Shown here piece by piece: positions 1 to 7,361 of a DNA stretch of 17,607 nucleotides (position 1 is its first letter; every line of letters begins with the position of its first letter). The stretch lies in assembly GCA_905215465.1 (NCBI GenBank), contig CAJMPT010000038.1, positions 1 through 17,607 on the forward strand, read 5' to 3'. The position numbers and the translations under genes are program-made. Below the pieces are notes generated by a model. That model searched no databases. It worked only from the letters and a program-made list of their open reading frames with translations, and was not told the origin of the DNA. The DNA comes from an uncultured bacterium. Lineage in GTDB: Bacteria > Actinomycetota > Coriobacteriia > Coriobacteriales > Atopobiaceae.

Positions 1-535
1 CCGCGAGGTCATCGGCAGCGGTGGCAAGGTCATCCGCGGCATCCAGGAGGACACCGGCGCCACCATCGACATCCAGGAGGACGGCACCGTCTTCATCGCA
101 GGCGTCAACGGCGCGGGCGATGCCGCGGCCGAGCGCATCAAGGCCATCGTCAAGGTCCCCGAGGTGGGCGAGGAGTACACCGGCCGCGTCGTCGGCATCC
201 AGCCCTTCGGCGCCTTCGTCGAGCTTCTCCCCGGCAAGGACGGCCTGCTGCACATCAGCCGCGTTGCCCAGGGCCGCGTCGACAAGGTCGAGGACGTCCT
301 CAACATCGGCGACGAGGTCAAGGTCCGTGTCCTCGAGGTCGACGAGAAGGGCAAGATCAGCCTCGACCGCATCGACAAGCCCGAGGCCCCCGCAGGTTCC
401 GGCAACGGCGGCCGTCACCACGACGGCGAGGATCGTCGTCCCCGCGAGCACCGCAGCCCGCGCCGTCGTCCCGGCGACAAGGGCGAGGGTACCGGCAACG
501 GGGGCCGTCAGCCCCGTCGCCACCACGATGCCTAG
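1..535 (+). CDS. pnp: Polyribonucleotide nucleotidyltransferase (PNPase), C-terminal part; 5' end outside window
   Basis: 3' end of PNPase, the phosphorolytic 3'-5' exoribonuclease of RNA decay. The reading frame enters at base 2. The first visible residues are a KH domain with the RNA-binding loop GSGGKVIRGI (about bases 14-43). An S1 domain follows at roughly bases 164-375 (GEEYTGRVVGIQPFGAFVEL, then DGLLHISR and GDEVKVRVLEVD). KH followed by S1 at the very C-terminus is the PNPase arrangement. The catalytic RNase PH domains lie upstream of the window. After S1 there is a tail of about 50 residues rich in Gly, Arg and His, ending in RRHHDA; it is low complexity and probably disordered. The gene ends with TAG and is followed 28 bp later by a hairpin terminator, so it probably closes its transcription unit. 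The KH-S1 pair could in principle belong to another RNA-binding protein, but the sequence match to PNPase is strong. Confidence 0.93.
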   Translation, partial: REVIGSGGKVIRGIQEDTGATIDIQEDGTVFIAGVNGAGDAAAERIKAIVKVPEVGEEYTGRVVGIQPFGAFVELLPGKDGLLHISRVAQGRVDKVEDVLNIGDEVKVRVLEVDEKGKISLDRIDKPEAPAGSGNGGRHHDGEDRRPREHRSPRRRPGDKGEGTGNGGRQPRRHHDA

Positions 536-563
536 TCGCGCGTAGGCACGCACAGACCCTTTG

Positions 564-597
564 AAGGCCCCGGACGTCCGCGTCCGGGGCCTTTCCT
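564..597 (+). terminator. Rho-independent terminator after pnp
   Basis: Perfect 12-bp inverted repeat: AAGGCCCCGGAC at 564-575 pairs with GTCCGGGGCCTT at 582-593, leaving a 6-nt loop (576-581). The 3' arm runs into a short T-rich stretch (592-594, then CCT). The U tract is weak, but the stem is very stable and lies 28 bp after the pnp stop codon. The A-side also allows a bidirectional reading, but no minus-strand gene is present to use it. Confidence 0.8.
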
Positions 598-677
598 GTG
601 CCCGTTCCCCTCTCGGCACGTGACCGTTCGAGCCGTGAAACACCTATGGATGAGCCGCTCGCCGAGCAGTTCTCGAC

Positions 678-683
678 TACAAT
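678..683 (+). promoter_or_regulatory. Possible -10 element upstream of rnj
   Basis: TACAAT at 678-683 matches five of six bases of the TATAAT consensus in an otherwise GC-rich 257-bp gap between the pnp terminator and rnj. No convincing -35 hexamer lies 16-18 bp upstream (654-661 reads GC-rich), so the call rests on the -10 alone. A start near base 690 would give a leader of about 100 nt before the rnj start, or a nearly leaderless transcript for the small ORF that begins at 692. Confidence 0.3.
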
Positions 684-792
684 GGGAAAGTATGCGTTTT
701 GACCTCGCAATGGTTGCGGTCCGGCGTCTCAGCAGCGCCAGGGGCCGTGTACATATATCCTGAACTGCGCAAACGAAAGGAATTCCATAGGA

Positions 793-2457
793 ATGCCCAA
801 GAAAGACATGGCCCTGAAGATCATCCCGCTCGGCGGACTCGACGGCATCGGCAAGAACATGACGGCCTTCGAGTACGGCGACGACATGGTCCTGGTTGAC
901 GCCGGCCTGATGTTCCCCGAGGACGACCAGCCTGGCATCGACCTCATACTCCCTGACTACACCTACGTGCTGGAGAACGAGCACAAGCTCCGCGGCATCG
1001 TCATCACCCACGGCCACGAGGACCACACGGGCGCGCTGCCGTACCTGCTCATGGACCTCACCCGCAAGGTGCCCATCTATGCCGCCAAGCTCACCCTTGG
1101 CATGATCGCCGGCAAGCTGGAGGAGCACAACATCCGCCAGCCCAAGTTCCGCGAGGTCCAGGACGGCTCCAACATCCAGCTGGGCGCCCTCAACCTCACG
1201 TTCTTCGCCATGACGCACTCCATCCCGGGCGCGCTCGGCGTCTTCATGAACACCCCGGCCGGCACTCTCATCCACACGGGCGACTTCAAGCTCGACCAGA
1301 CGCCCATCGACGGTCGCCGTCCCAACTACCAGGCCATCTGCAAGTTCGGCGCCCAGGGCGTGGACCTTCTTTTGGCCGATTCCACCAATGCCACCAGGCC
1401 CGGCTTCACGCAGTCCGAGGCCGCCGTCGGCCCCAACCTGCGCCACATCATTAAGAACGCCAAGGGCCGCGTCTTCGTAGCGTCCTTCTCGAGCCACATC
1501 CACCGCCTGCAGCAGGTCTGCGACGCCTCTGTGGCCGTGGGCCGCAAGGTCGTGGTGACGGGTCGATCCATGGTCAACAACACCAAGGTCGCCCGCGAGC
1601 TCGGCTACCTCAACATCTCCGACGAGGACATCATCGACGCCTTCGACGTCGACCGCATCGACGACGACAAGATCGTCGTTCTGTGCACGGGCTCCCAGGG
1701 CGAGCCGCTCTCCGCCCTGGCCCGCATGGCCAACGGCGAGCACAAGTCGCTCTCCATCACCGCCAACGACACGGTGATCATCTCCGCCACGCCCGTCCCC
1801 GGCAACGAGAAGAGCGTCCAGGGAATCATCAACTCGCTCTCCAAGATCGGCTGCGACATCTACGACAAGAGCCGCGCCCTCGTGCACGTCTCCGGCCACG
1901 GCTCCCAGGAGGAGCTCAAGCTCATGCTGGCCATGGTCAAGCCGAGGAACTTCATGCCGGTCCACGGCGAGGCCTGCCACCTGCGCGCCCACGCCGAGCT
2001 GGCGGTCAAGATGGGCGTCCCCGAGAAGAACATCTTCGTTCTGGACAACGGCGACACCCTCGAGATGCGCCACGGCAAGGTCCGCCGCGGCCGCGCCGTT
2101 GAGTCCGGCGTGGTTTACGTCGACGGCGGCAACGTGACCGATGCCAACCCCGTCGTCATCCGCGACCGCCAGAAGCTCGCCCAGGACGGCGTGGTCTCCG
2201 TGACCGTGGCCATCTCCGGCAAGCGCAAGAACGTCTCCGCCGTGGAGCTCACCTGCCGCGGCATCTCCTTCGGGTCTGACGAGGAGCTCATGGAGGAGGC
2301 CCGCGCGACCGTCCGCACCCAGGCCGACAAGCTTGCCAACTCCGACGGCGCGAGCATCGACTCGCTTCGCCGCAACGTGCGCAACTCCGTCTCCAACCTC
2401 TTCTGGAACAAGACCCACACCAGGCCCATGGTCATCCCGGTCGTGCTGGAGGTCTAG
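793..2457 (+). CDS. rnj: Ribonuclease J (metallo-beta-lactamase/beta-CASP RNase)
   Basis: RNase J, a zinc-dependent enzyme with endonuclease and 5'-3' exonuclease activity, central to mRNA decay and rRNA maturation in Gram-positive bacteria. The protein has 554 residues, the usual family length. The metallo-beta-lactamase signature HGHEDH gives metal ligands H73, H75, D77 and H78. A further MBL stretch reads HTGDFKLDQTP. The beta-CASP region carries the RNA-binding and catalytic motifs HVSGHGSQEEL and PVHGEACHLRAHAELA. The end is the RNase J C-terminal domain. The start ATG at 793 is preceded by AAAGGA (776-781) with an 11-nt gap; a second Met at codon 6 is a less likely start. The gene lies between pnp and ftsK, 6 bp before the latter, so rnj and ftsK are probably co-transcribed. 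In Actinomycetota a single RNase J is common, so no J1/J2 number is given. Confidence 0.97.
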   Translation: MPKKDMALKIIPLGGLDGIGKNMTAFEYGDDMVLVDAGLMFPEDDQPGIDLILPDYTYVLENEHKLRGIVITHGHEDHTGALPYLLMDLTRKVPIYAAKLTLGMIAGKLEEHNIRQPKFREVQDGSNIQLGALNLTFFAMTHSIPGALGVFMNTPAGTLIHTGDFKLDQTPIDGRRPNYQAICKFGAQGVDLLLADSTNATRPGFTQSEAAVGPNLRHIIKNAKGRVFVASFSSHIHRLQQVCDASVAVGRKVVVTGRSMVNNTKVARELGYLNISDEDIIDAFDVDRIDDDKIVVLCTGSQGEPLSALARMANGEHKSLSITANDTVIISATPVPGNEKSVQGIINSLSKIGCDIYDKSRALVHVSGHGSQEELKLMLAMVKPRNFMPVHGEACHLRAHAELAVKMGVPEKNIFVLDNGDTLEMRHGKVRRGRAVESGVVYVDGGNVTDANPVVIRDRQKLAQDGVVSVTVAISGKRKNVSAVELTCRGISFGSDEELMEEARATVRTQADKLANSDGASIDSLRRNVRNSVSNLFWNKTHTRPMVIPVVLEV

Positions 2458-2463
2458 CACCGC

Positions 2464-5121
2464 ATGCCATCCAACCGCAGCAAAAACGCACCCAAGAAGA
2501 ACTCGGGCGCGAGGGGCTCGTCCTCTCGCGCCTCCAAGGCCTCGCAGGCCCCTGAGAGGGGCTCTGTGGCCGGCGACCTCGTGGGCATTGCCTTGGCGGT
2601 GGTCGCCATCGCCATGGTGGTCTCCATCGTGGCACCTTCATCGGCCGTCGTGACGAGCGCCGTGGGCAATGGGCTCGAGCTCGCCTTCGGCGCGGGCGCC
2701 ATCCTGTTCCCGGTGGCGCTTCTCGTCTTCTCGGCCACGTTCTTCGTGGAGGAGGGGTCCCTGGTCTCCGGGCGCATTGCCTGTGGCCTCACGCTCATCG
2801 TGCTTGCCGTACTGGCCATGCTCTCGCTCAACCTCCCCGGAGCCGAGTCCATGCCCGACACCGTGGTCTCCTCCACGGTGGTCAAGGGTGCCGGCGGCTA
2901 CGTCGGCGGCTTCATCGCTCTAGCGCTGCTGCGCTTCCTAGGCGTCGTCGTGGGCAACGTCATCCTTGTCGGCCTCGTGGTGACGGGCATCGTCATCTGC
3001 GGCTTCTCCATCTCCAACGCCGTGTCCAGAATCAACTCCCGCCTTGCGCTGGCAGGCGAGCTGCATCGTGCGCGGGCCGAGGCCAAGGCCCAGGATCGCG
3101 AGGCTGCGGCTGCGGCCCACTCCGATGGCAAGACCCGCGAGCGCGCCCCCAAGAGGCGCCGCGGCGCGGCGGAGGTGCCCCAGGCCTCCCTCTTCGACGA
3201 GACGGGCGAGGGCGAGACCACCTTCATCGGCGACCGCAAGACGAGTGTCCTTCGCCGCCGTGGCGCGGCCGTGGCCCCCGCGGCACAGGCCACGGGGGAG
3301 GGCGACGCCTCCACGGCCGAGGACGCCGCCGAGGGAGGCACCCTCTTCGACGTGGACCTTCCCTGGGACGAGCCCACCGACGATGAGGGCGAGCCGGCCC
3401 AGACCAAGCTGCTCTCCGGTCGCAAGAAGTCCCGCGGCCGCAAGGCCCAGCGCGTCAAGGCCGACCAGGGCGAGGACGCCGCCCAACATGACTCCGAGGA
3501 TGCCACTGAGGATGCCGCCGAGAAGGGCGCCGCCGTTGCGGATGACGCCGCCAGGGCGGCCGTGCCCGACTTTCTCGCCGGAATGAAGGGGGAGCGCGCC
3601 CACGTGAGCGCGCCCTCCGCGGACAAGATCAGCCGCCCCGGGGACTCCCAGGCCGACTACGAGCTGCCGCCCCTCTCCATCCTGCGCGCCAACGATGCCT
3701 CCGACGGCAGCTACGCAGACGACTCCGAGCTCGCCAAGACGGCCCAGAAGCTCCAGGGCACGCTCGAGGAGTTCGGCCTGACCTCGCGCGTCACCGGATG
3801 GATCGCCGGCCCCTCGGTCACCACGTTCAAGATCTCCATGGGCGAGGGCGAGCGCGTGAGCAAGATTGTCAACCTTGAGGACGACATCACGCTCTCCCTG
3901 GCCGCCAAGTCCGTTCGCATCTTCGCGCCCATTCCGGGCACATCCCTGGTGGGCATCGAGATTCCCAACGAGAAGCCCCAGCCGGTCTTTCTCTCCGACG
4001 TGCTCCCGTACGCCCAGGGAGGCCCTCTGGAGTGCGCCTTCGGCCGCGACTCCGAGGGCAAGCCCATCGTGGTCGACCTCGCGGGCCTGCCGCACCTGCT
4101 CGTTGCCGGCACCACCGGATCGGGCAAGTCGGTGCTCCTCAACGCCATCATCATGAGCATGCTCATGCGCGCCACGCCCGAGCAGGTCAGGCTCATCATG
4201 GTGGACCCCAAGCGCGTCGAGTTCACCGGCTACGCGGGCCTGCCGCACCTCTACGTCCCCGTGGTGACCGAGCCCCGCCAGGCGGCCAGCGCCCTTCAGT
4301 GGGGCGTCACCGAGATGGAGCGCAGGCTCAAGGTGTTCGAGCACTACAAGGTTCGCGACATCAAGACCTACAACGGCAACGTGGACGGCAATAAGTACGC
4401 AGACATGGAGAACCCTCCCAAGCACATGCCGTACTTCGTCATCGTCATCGATGAGCTGGCCGACCTCATGATGGTCGCAGGCAAGGACGTGGAGAGCTCC
4501 ATCGTGCGCATCGCCCAGCTGGGACGAGCCGCCGGCATCCACCTGATCGTGGCCACGCAGCGACCGTCCGCCGACGTCGTGACCGGCCTCATTCGCGCCA
4601 ACATTGACAACCGCGTGGCCCTCTCGGTCGACAACGCCATCAACTCTCGCATCATCCTTGACCAGAAGGGCGCCGAGCAGCTCCTGGGCAAGGGAGACAT
4701 GCTCGTCAAGCTGCGTGGCAAGAAGCCCAGGCGCGCCCAGGGCTGCTGGGTCTCCGACGAGGAGATCGAGCAGACCGTGGCCTTCGTGCGCGAGCAGGTG
4801 AGCGCCGACTACCACGAGGACATCCTCACGGCGGTGGTGCCCAACCAGCCGGGCGCCCCCGGCGCGGAGGTCGGCAAGGACGACGACCCCCTTGTCTGGG
4901 AGGCCGCACGCATAGTTGTGGAGTCGCAGCTTGGTTCTACCTCCGGCCTCCAGCGCGCCCTCTCCGTGGGGTACGCTAGGGCGGGCCGCATCATGGACAT
5001 GCTCGAGGCAAAGGGCGTCGTCGGTCCGGCCAACGGCTCCAAGCCGCGCGAGGTCCTTCTCGACAAGGAGGGCCTCGAGGATCTGAAGGTTCAGGAAGCT
5101 GCGTACAGGGAGGTCGAGTAG
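2464..5121 (+). CDS. ftsK: FtsK/SpoIIIE-family DNA translocase
   Basis: Membrane-anchored hexameric ATPase that pumps chromosomal DNA through the closing septum and aligns the terminus with help from XerC/D. The 885-residue protein shows the family layout. Hydrophobic segments span about residues 38-60, 75-95, 104-122 and 143-178. A charged Ala/Glu/Arg-rich linker runs to about residue 395. The motor follows, with Walker A GTTGSGKS at 549-556 and Walker B VIVIDELAD at about 659-667. The C-terminal winged-helix gamma domain is at about 806-870, with the typical STSGLQRALSVGYARAGRIM. The gamma domain in most relatives reads LQRRF at the start of the recognition region; here it reads LQRAL. The Shine-Dalgarno GGAGGT (2448-2453) lies inside the last codons of rnj, which implies translational coupling. 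The stop is 3 bp before the next gene. SpoIIIE would be the name in a spore-former; FtsK is preferred here. Confidence 0.96.
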   Translation: MPSNRSKNAPKKNSGARGSSSRASKASQAPERGSVAGDLVGIALAVVAIAMVVSIVAPSSAVVTSAVGNGLELAFGAGAILFPVALLVFSATFFVEEGSLVSGRIACGLTLIVLAVLAMLSLNLPGAESMPDTVVSSTVVKGAGGYVGGFIALALLRFLGVVVGNVILVGLVVTGIVICGFSISNAVSRINSRLALAGELHRARAEAKAQDREAAAAAHSDGKTRERAPKRRRGAAEVPQASLFDETGEGETTFIGDRKTSVLRRRGAAVAPAAQATGEGDASTAEDAAEGGTLFDVDLPWDEPTDDEGEPAQTKLLSGRKKSRGRKAQRVKADQGEDAAQHDSEDATEDAAEKGAAVADDAARAAVPDFLAGMKGERAHVSAPSADKISRPGDSQADYELPPLSILRANDASDGSYADDSELAKTAQKLQGTLEEFGLTSRVTGWIAGPSVTTFKISMGEGERVSKIVNLEDDITLSLAAKSVRIFAPIPGTSLVGIEIPNEKPQPVFLSDVLPYAQGGPLECAFGRDSEGKPIVVDLAGLPHLLVAGTTGSGKSVLLNAIIMSMLMRATPEQVRLIMVDPKRVEFTGYAGLPHLYVPVVTEPRQAASALQWGVTEMERRLKVFEHYKVRDIKTYNGNVDGNKYADMENPPKHMPYFVIVIDELADLMMVAGKDVESSIVRIAQLGRAAGIHLIVATQRPSADVVTGLIRANIDNRVALSVDNAINSRIILDQKGAEQLLGKGDMLVKLRGKKPRRAQGCWVSDEEIEQTVAFVREQVSADYHEDILTAVVPNQPGAPGAEVGKDDDPLVWEAARIVVESQLGSTSGLQRALSVGYARAGRIMDMLEAKGVVGPANGSKPREVLLDKEGLEDLKVQEAAYREVE

Positions 5122-5124
5122 CAG

Positions 5125-6792
5125 GTGCCACGTCCGCGTTTCAGCGAGATGCTGCTCCAGCGCAGGCGCCAGCTCGGGCTCACGTGCGAGCAGGCGTCAC
5201 GCATCCTGAAGCTGCGCGAGGACGTCCTCGTCGCTTTCGAAGAGGGCGACTTCGAGAGCATGCCCCAGAGCGGATACGCCCAGGGAATGCTCTCCTCCTA
5301 TGCCCGCTACCTGGGCCTCAACGCCCGTGAGGTGGTCGACCTCTTCCAGGAGGAGCTCTACGAGTACGTCAACGGCTCCGGCTCCCACGAGCTGCGTCGT
5401 CGCACGAGGGACACCATCGCCGGCCGGGGCATCTCTGGCTACGACGTGGTGAACGAAGCGGGCTCCAGGCCCAAGGCTTACGTGGAGTATCACGGACTTC
5501 TCCCCACCGCCGGCGGTCCGGCTGGCGACATGGGCAACTTCGCCACGGTGACGCCGGCGCGCCCCAGGCAGTCAGTTCCCCTGGCGGGGCTTGGCCCCTC
5601 GGCAGTGGCCGCCTACGGCCGCGATGACTACGGCCGCCAACATACGCACCAGCAGCGTCCCTACAACTCCGGCCAGCCCTACGAGGCAAGGCAGCAGAGA
5701 AGCACGGCCCGCAGGCGCGCCAACGGCCAGCGCAGGCCCCAGTCCGACCCGGCCGGCCGCCTCCTTCGCGAGGGCCAACAGGGCGTGGTCGACCGAGACC
5801 GAGACCTCGTGTCCCCTCGCGGGCGCGCCGGGCAGGCCCGCACGCAGAGGCTCTACCAGCGCGATGACGTCAGCACCCGCAGCGTCAGTCGCGGCGAGTA
5901 CCGCGATGACCTGCGCTATGACGGCGTGGCCAGCCCCTACGAGCGCGCCTCGACCATCTCCGGTCGCAGGTCATCCAGAAACATCGCCTCGGTGGAGCGT
6001 CCTAACGTGAGGCGCCGCCAGTCGTCCGGCAGGTCGGGTGGGCAGTCAGGCCGCCGGCGCCAGCAGCCGCGCCGCGGCGGCATCGCGGGCGTTCTCGATG
6101 CCATCCTTGCGGACAGGAGAAGCGCCCTGCTGCTCCTGCTCGTGGTCCTGGCCGCTGTGCTCACGCTCATCCTGGTCTTCTCGGTGAGGTCCTGCACGGG
6201 GTCCAACCAGACGGCGCAGACGGGAGGCAAGACGGTCAACGTGACCACCACCCAGAGCTCCGACCAGGAATCGTCGCAGGACTCCGGCTCTGACGCCGAG
6301 AAGGGCGGCGGCACGGTCAGCTCCGCAGATTCTGCCCAGGGCTCCGCCTCGACGGGTACGACCACTGCCACCGACGCCACGGCCAGCGGCGACACCGCCG
6401 CGGGCGAGACGCAGGCCGACGCCGCGGCCACGCCCGAGCAGACCGTGGTCCAGGTGAGCCTGGCCTCCGGCGAGGCCTCCTGGGTCGAGGTCACCGTCGA
6501 CGGCAAGAGCGTCGTTGCGGACAACCTTACGGGCACCTGGTCGCAGACCTACACGGTGACCGACAGCATCTCCATCCAGGTGAGCAACTTGGACGCCGTG
6601 ACGGTCACCAACAACGGCAAGAAGGTGGGCTTCTCGTCCAAGACCTCTGGCTTGGGCACCATAACCATCAAGGGCACGCCCGCGCCCGCCGCCGACGAGT
6701 CTGCAAAGTCCGCGGATGGCACGGCCTCGACGATCTCGACCTCGTCGAGCTCGTCCAGCACCAAGACCACGACCGGCTCCAAGAGCCAGTAG
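5125..6792 (+). CDS. rodZ: RodZ-like helix-turn-helix membrane protein (YmfM family)
   Basis: Probable RodZ-type cytoskeletal adaptor, a bitopic membrane protein that in rods links MreB to the elongation machinery. The 555 residues contain four parts. A cytoplasmic Xre-like HTH domain covers about residues 1-80 (FSEMLLQRRRQLGLTCEQAS, then SGYAQGMLSSYARYLGL, the HTH_25 pattern). An Arg/Gln/Gly-rich low-complexity linker covers about 90-330. One transmembrane helix lies at about 333-354 (ALLLLLVVLAAVLTLIL). The outer part starts with a Ser/Thr-rich spacer, then a beta-rich domain at about 443-520 resembling DUF4115, then a Ser/Thr tail. The start is GTG, with GGGAGGT at 5108-5114 (inside the end of ftsK) and a 10-nt gap. 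RodZ of B. subtilis and E. coli is only about 290-340 residues, so the linker is unusually long. The position between ftsK and pgsA matches ymfM in Bacillus, supporting the assignment. Whether MreB is present cannot be seen from this window. Confidence 0.82.
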   Translation: MPRPRFSEMLLQRRRQLGLTCEQASRILKLREDVLVAFEEGDFESMPQSGYAQGMLSSYARYLGLNAREVVDLFQEELYEYVNGSGSHELRRRTRDTIAGRGISGYDVVNEAGSRPKAYVEYHGLLPTAGGPAGDMGNFATVTPARPRQSVPLAGLGPSAVAAYGRDDYGRQHTHQQRPYNSGQPYEARQQRSTARRRANGQRRPQSDPAGRLLREGQQGVVDRDRDLVSPRGRAGQARTQRLYQRDDVSTRSVSRGEYRDDLRYDGVASPYERASTISGRRSSRNIASVERPNVRRRQSSGRSGGQSGRRRQQPRRGGIAGVLDAILADRRSALLLLLVVLAAVLTLILVFSVRSCTGSNQTAQTGGKTVNVTTTQSSDQESSQDSGSDAEKGGGTVSSADSAQGSASTGTTTATDATASGDTAAGETQADAAATPEQTVVQVSLASGEASWVEVTVDGKSVVADNLTGTWSQTYTVTDSISIQVSNLDAVTVTNNGKKVGFSSKTSGLGTITIKGTPAPAADESAKSADGTASTISTSSSSSSTKTTTGSKSQ

Positions 6793-6823
6793 CCACCAGC
6801 AACTTCCACCATCCACGCACGCA

Positions 6824-6840
6824 GGCGCCGAGGGGGCGCC
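6824..6840 (+). other. Hairpin directly before the yajQ ribosome binding site
   Basis: GGCGCC at 6824-6829 and again at 6835-6840 form a 6-bp all-GC stem with a 5-nt loop. The hairpin ends 2 nt before the yajQ Shine-Dalgarno AGAGGAG (6843-6849). There is no T tract, so it is not a simple terminator. It could protect a processed 5' end or affect ribosome access. It is preceded by a C-rich, G-poor stretch (6793-6822, 16 C and 3 G in 30 nt). Confidence 0.45.
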
Positions 6841-6854
6841 CGAGAGGAGCATCC

Positions 6855-7352
6855 ATGGCCAAGGAATCCAGCTTTGACGTCGTCTCCACGGTCGACATGC
6901 AGGAGGTCGACAACGCCTACCAGCAGGCCGCCCGCGAGCTCACGCAGCGCTACGACCTCAAGGGCACGGGCGCCACGCTCGAGCTCTCCAAGAAGGATGG
7001 CGCCTTCAAGATCGAGGCCCCCTCCGAGTTCGTGGCCGGCCAGGTGCGCGACATCCTGGGCTCCAAGCTCGTCAAGCGCGGCATCGACCTCACCGCCATC
7101 CGCTGGGCCGACCCGCAGGCCGCCACCGGGATGTCCGTCCGCCAGGCCGGCACCATTGTCCAGGGCATCGACCAGGACACCGCCAAGCGCATCGCCAAGG
7201 ACGTCCGCGACCTCAAGGTCAAGGCCAAGGCCACCGTCGAGGGCGACAAGCTGCGCGTCTCCTCCGCCTCCCGCGACGTGCTGCAGTCCGTCATCGCCGC
7301 GCTCAAGGGCAACGACTACGGCCAGCCCCTCCAGTTCGTCAACTACCGCTAG
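6855..7352 (+). CDS. yajQ: YajQ family nucleotide-binding protein (UPF0234)
   Basis: Small soluble protein of the YajQ/UPF0234 family. Family members bind nucleotides or RNA, and a Xanthomonas homologue was reported to bind cyclic di-GMP. The cellular role in Gram-positive bacteria is not settled. The 165 residues are the family's usual length. Family hallmarks are SFDVVSTVDMQEVDNA at the start, LTQRYDLKG, KLVKRGIDL, VKAKATVEGDKLRVSSASRD and the ending GQPLQFVNYR. Two similar alpha-beta halves are expected from the family. The start ATG is well placed behind AGAGGAG with a 5-nt gap. It lies 62 bp after the rodZ-like gene and 9 bp before rimO, whose Shine-Dalgarno overlaps the yajQ stop. It is therefore probably transcribed with rimO, pgsA and cinA. 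Confidence 0.95.
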   Translation: MAKESSFDVVSTVDMQEVDNAYQQAARELTQRYDLKGTGATLELSKKDGAFKIEAPSEFVAGQVRDILGSKLVKRGIDLTAIRWADPQAATGMSVRQAGTIVQGIDQDTAKRIAKDVRDLKVKAKATVEGDKLRVSSASRDVLQSVIAALKGNDYGQPLQFVNYR

Positions 7353-7361
7353 GAGGCAGCC

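Noticed and set aside
699..704. TTGACC as the -35 of the rnj promoter
   Set aside because: No -10-like hexamer occurs 16-18 bp downstream; the bases at 721-728 are GC-rich.
532..2460. Minus-strand open frame of 642 codons opposite rnj
   Set aside because: It lies fully antisense to a certain RNase J gene, has a Val/Gly/Asp/His-rich composition typical of reverse-frame reading of GC-rich codons, and matches no family.
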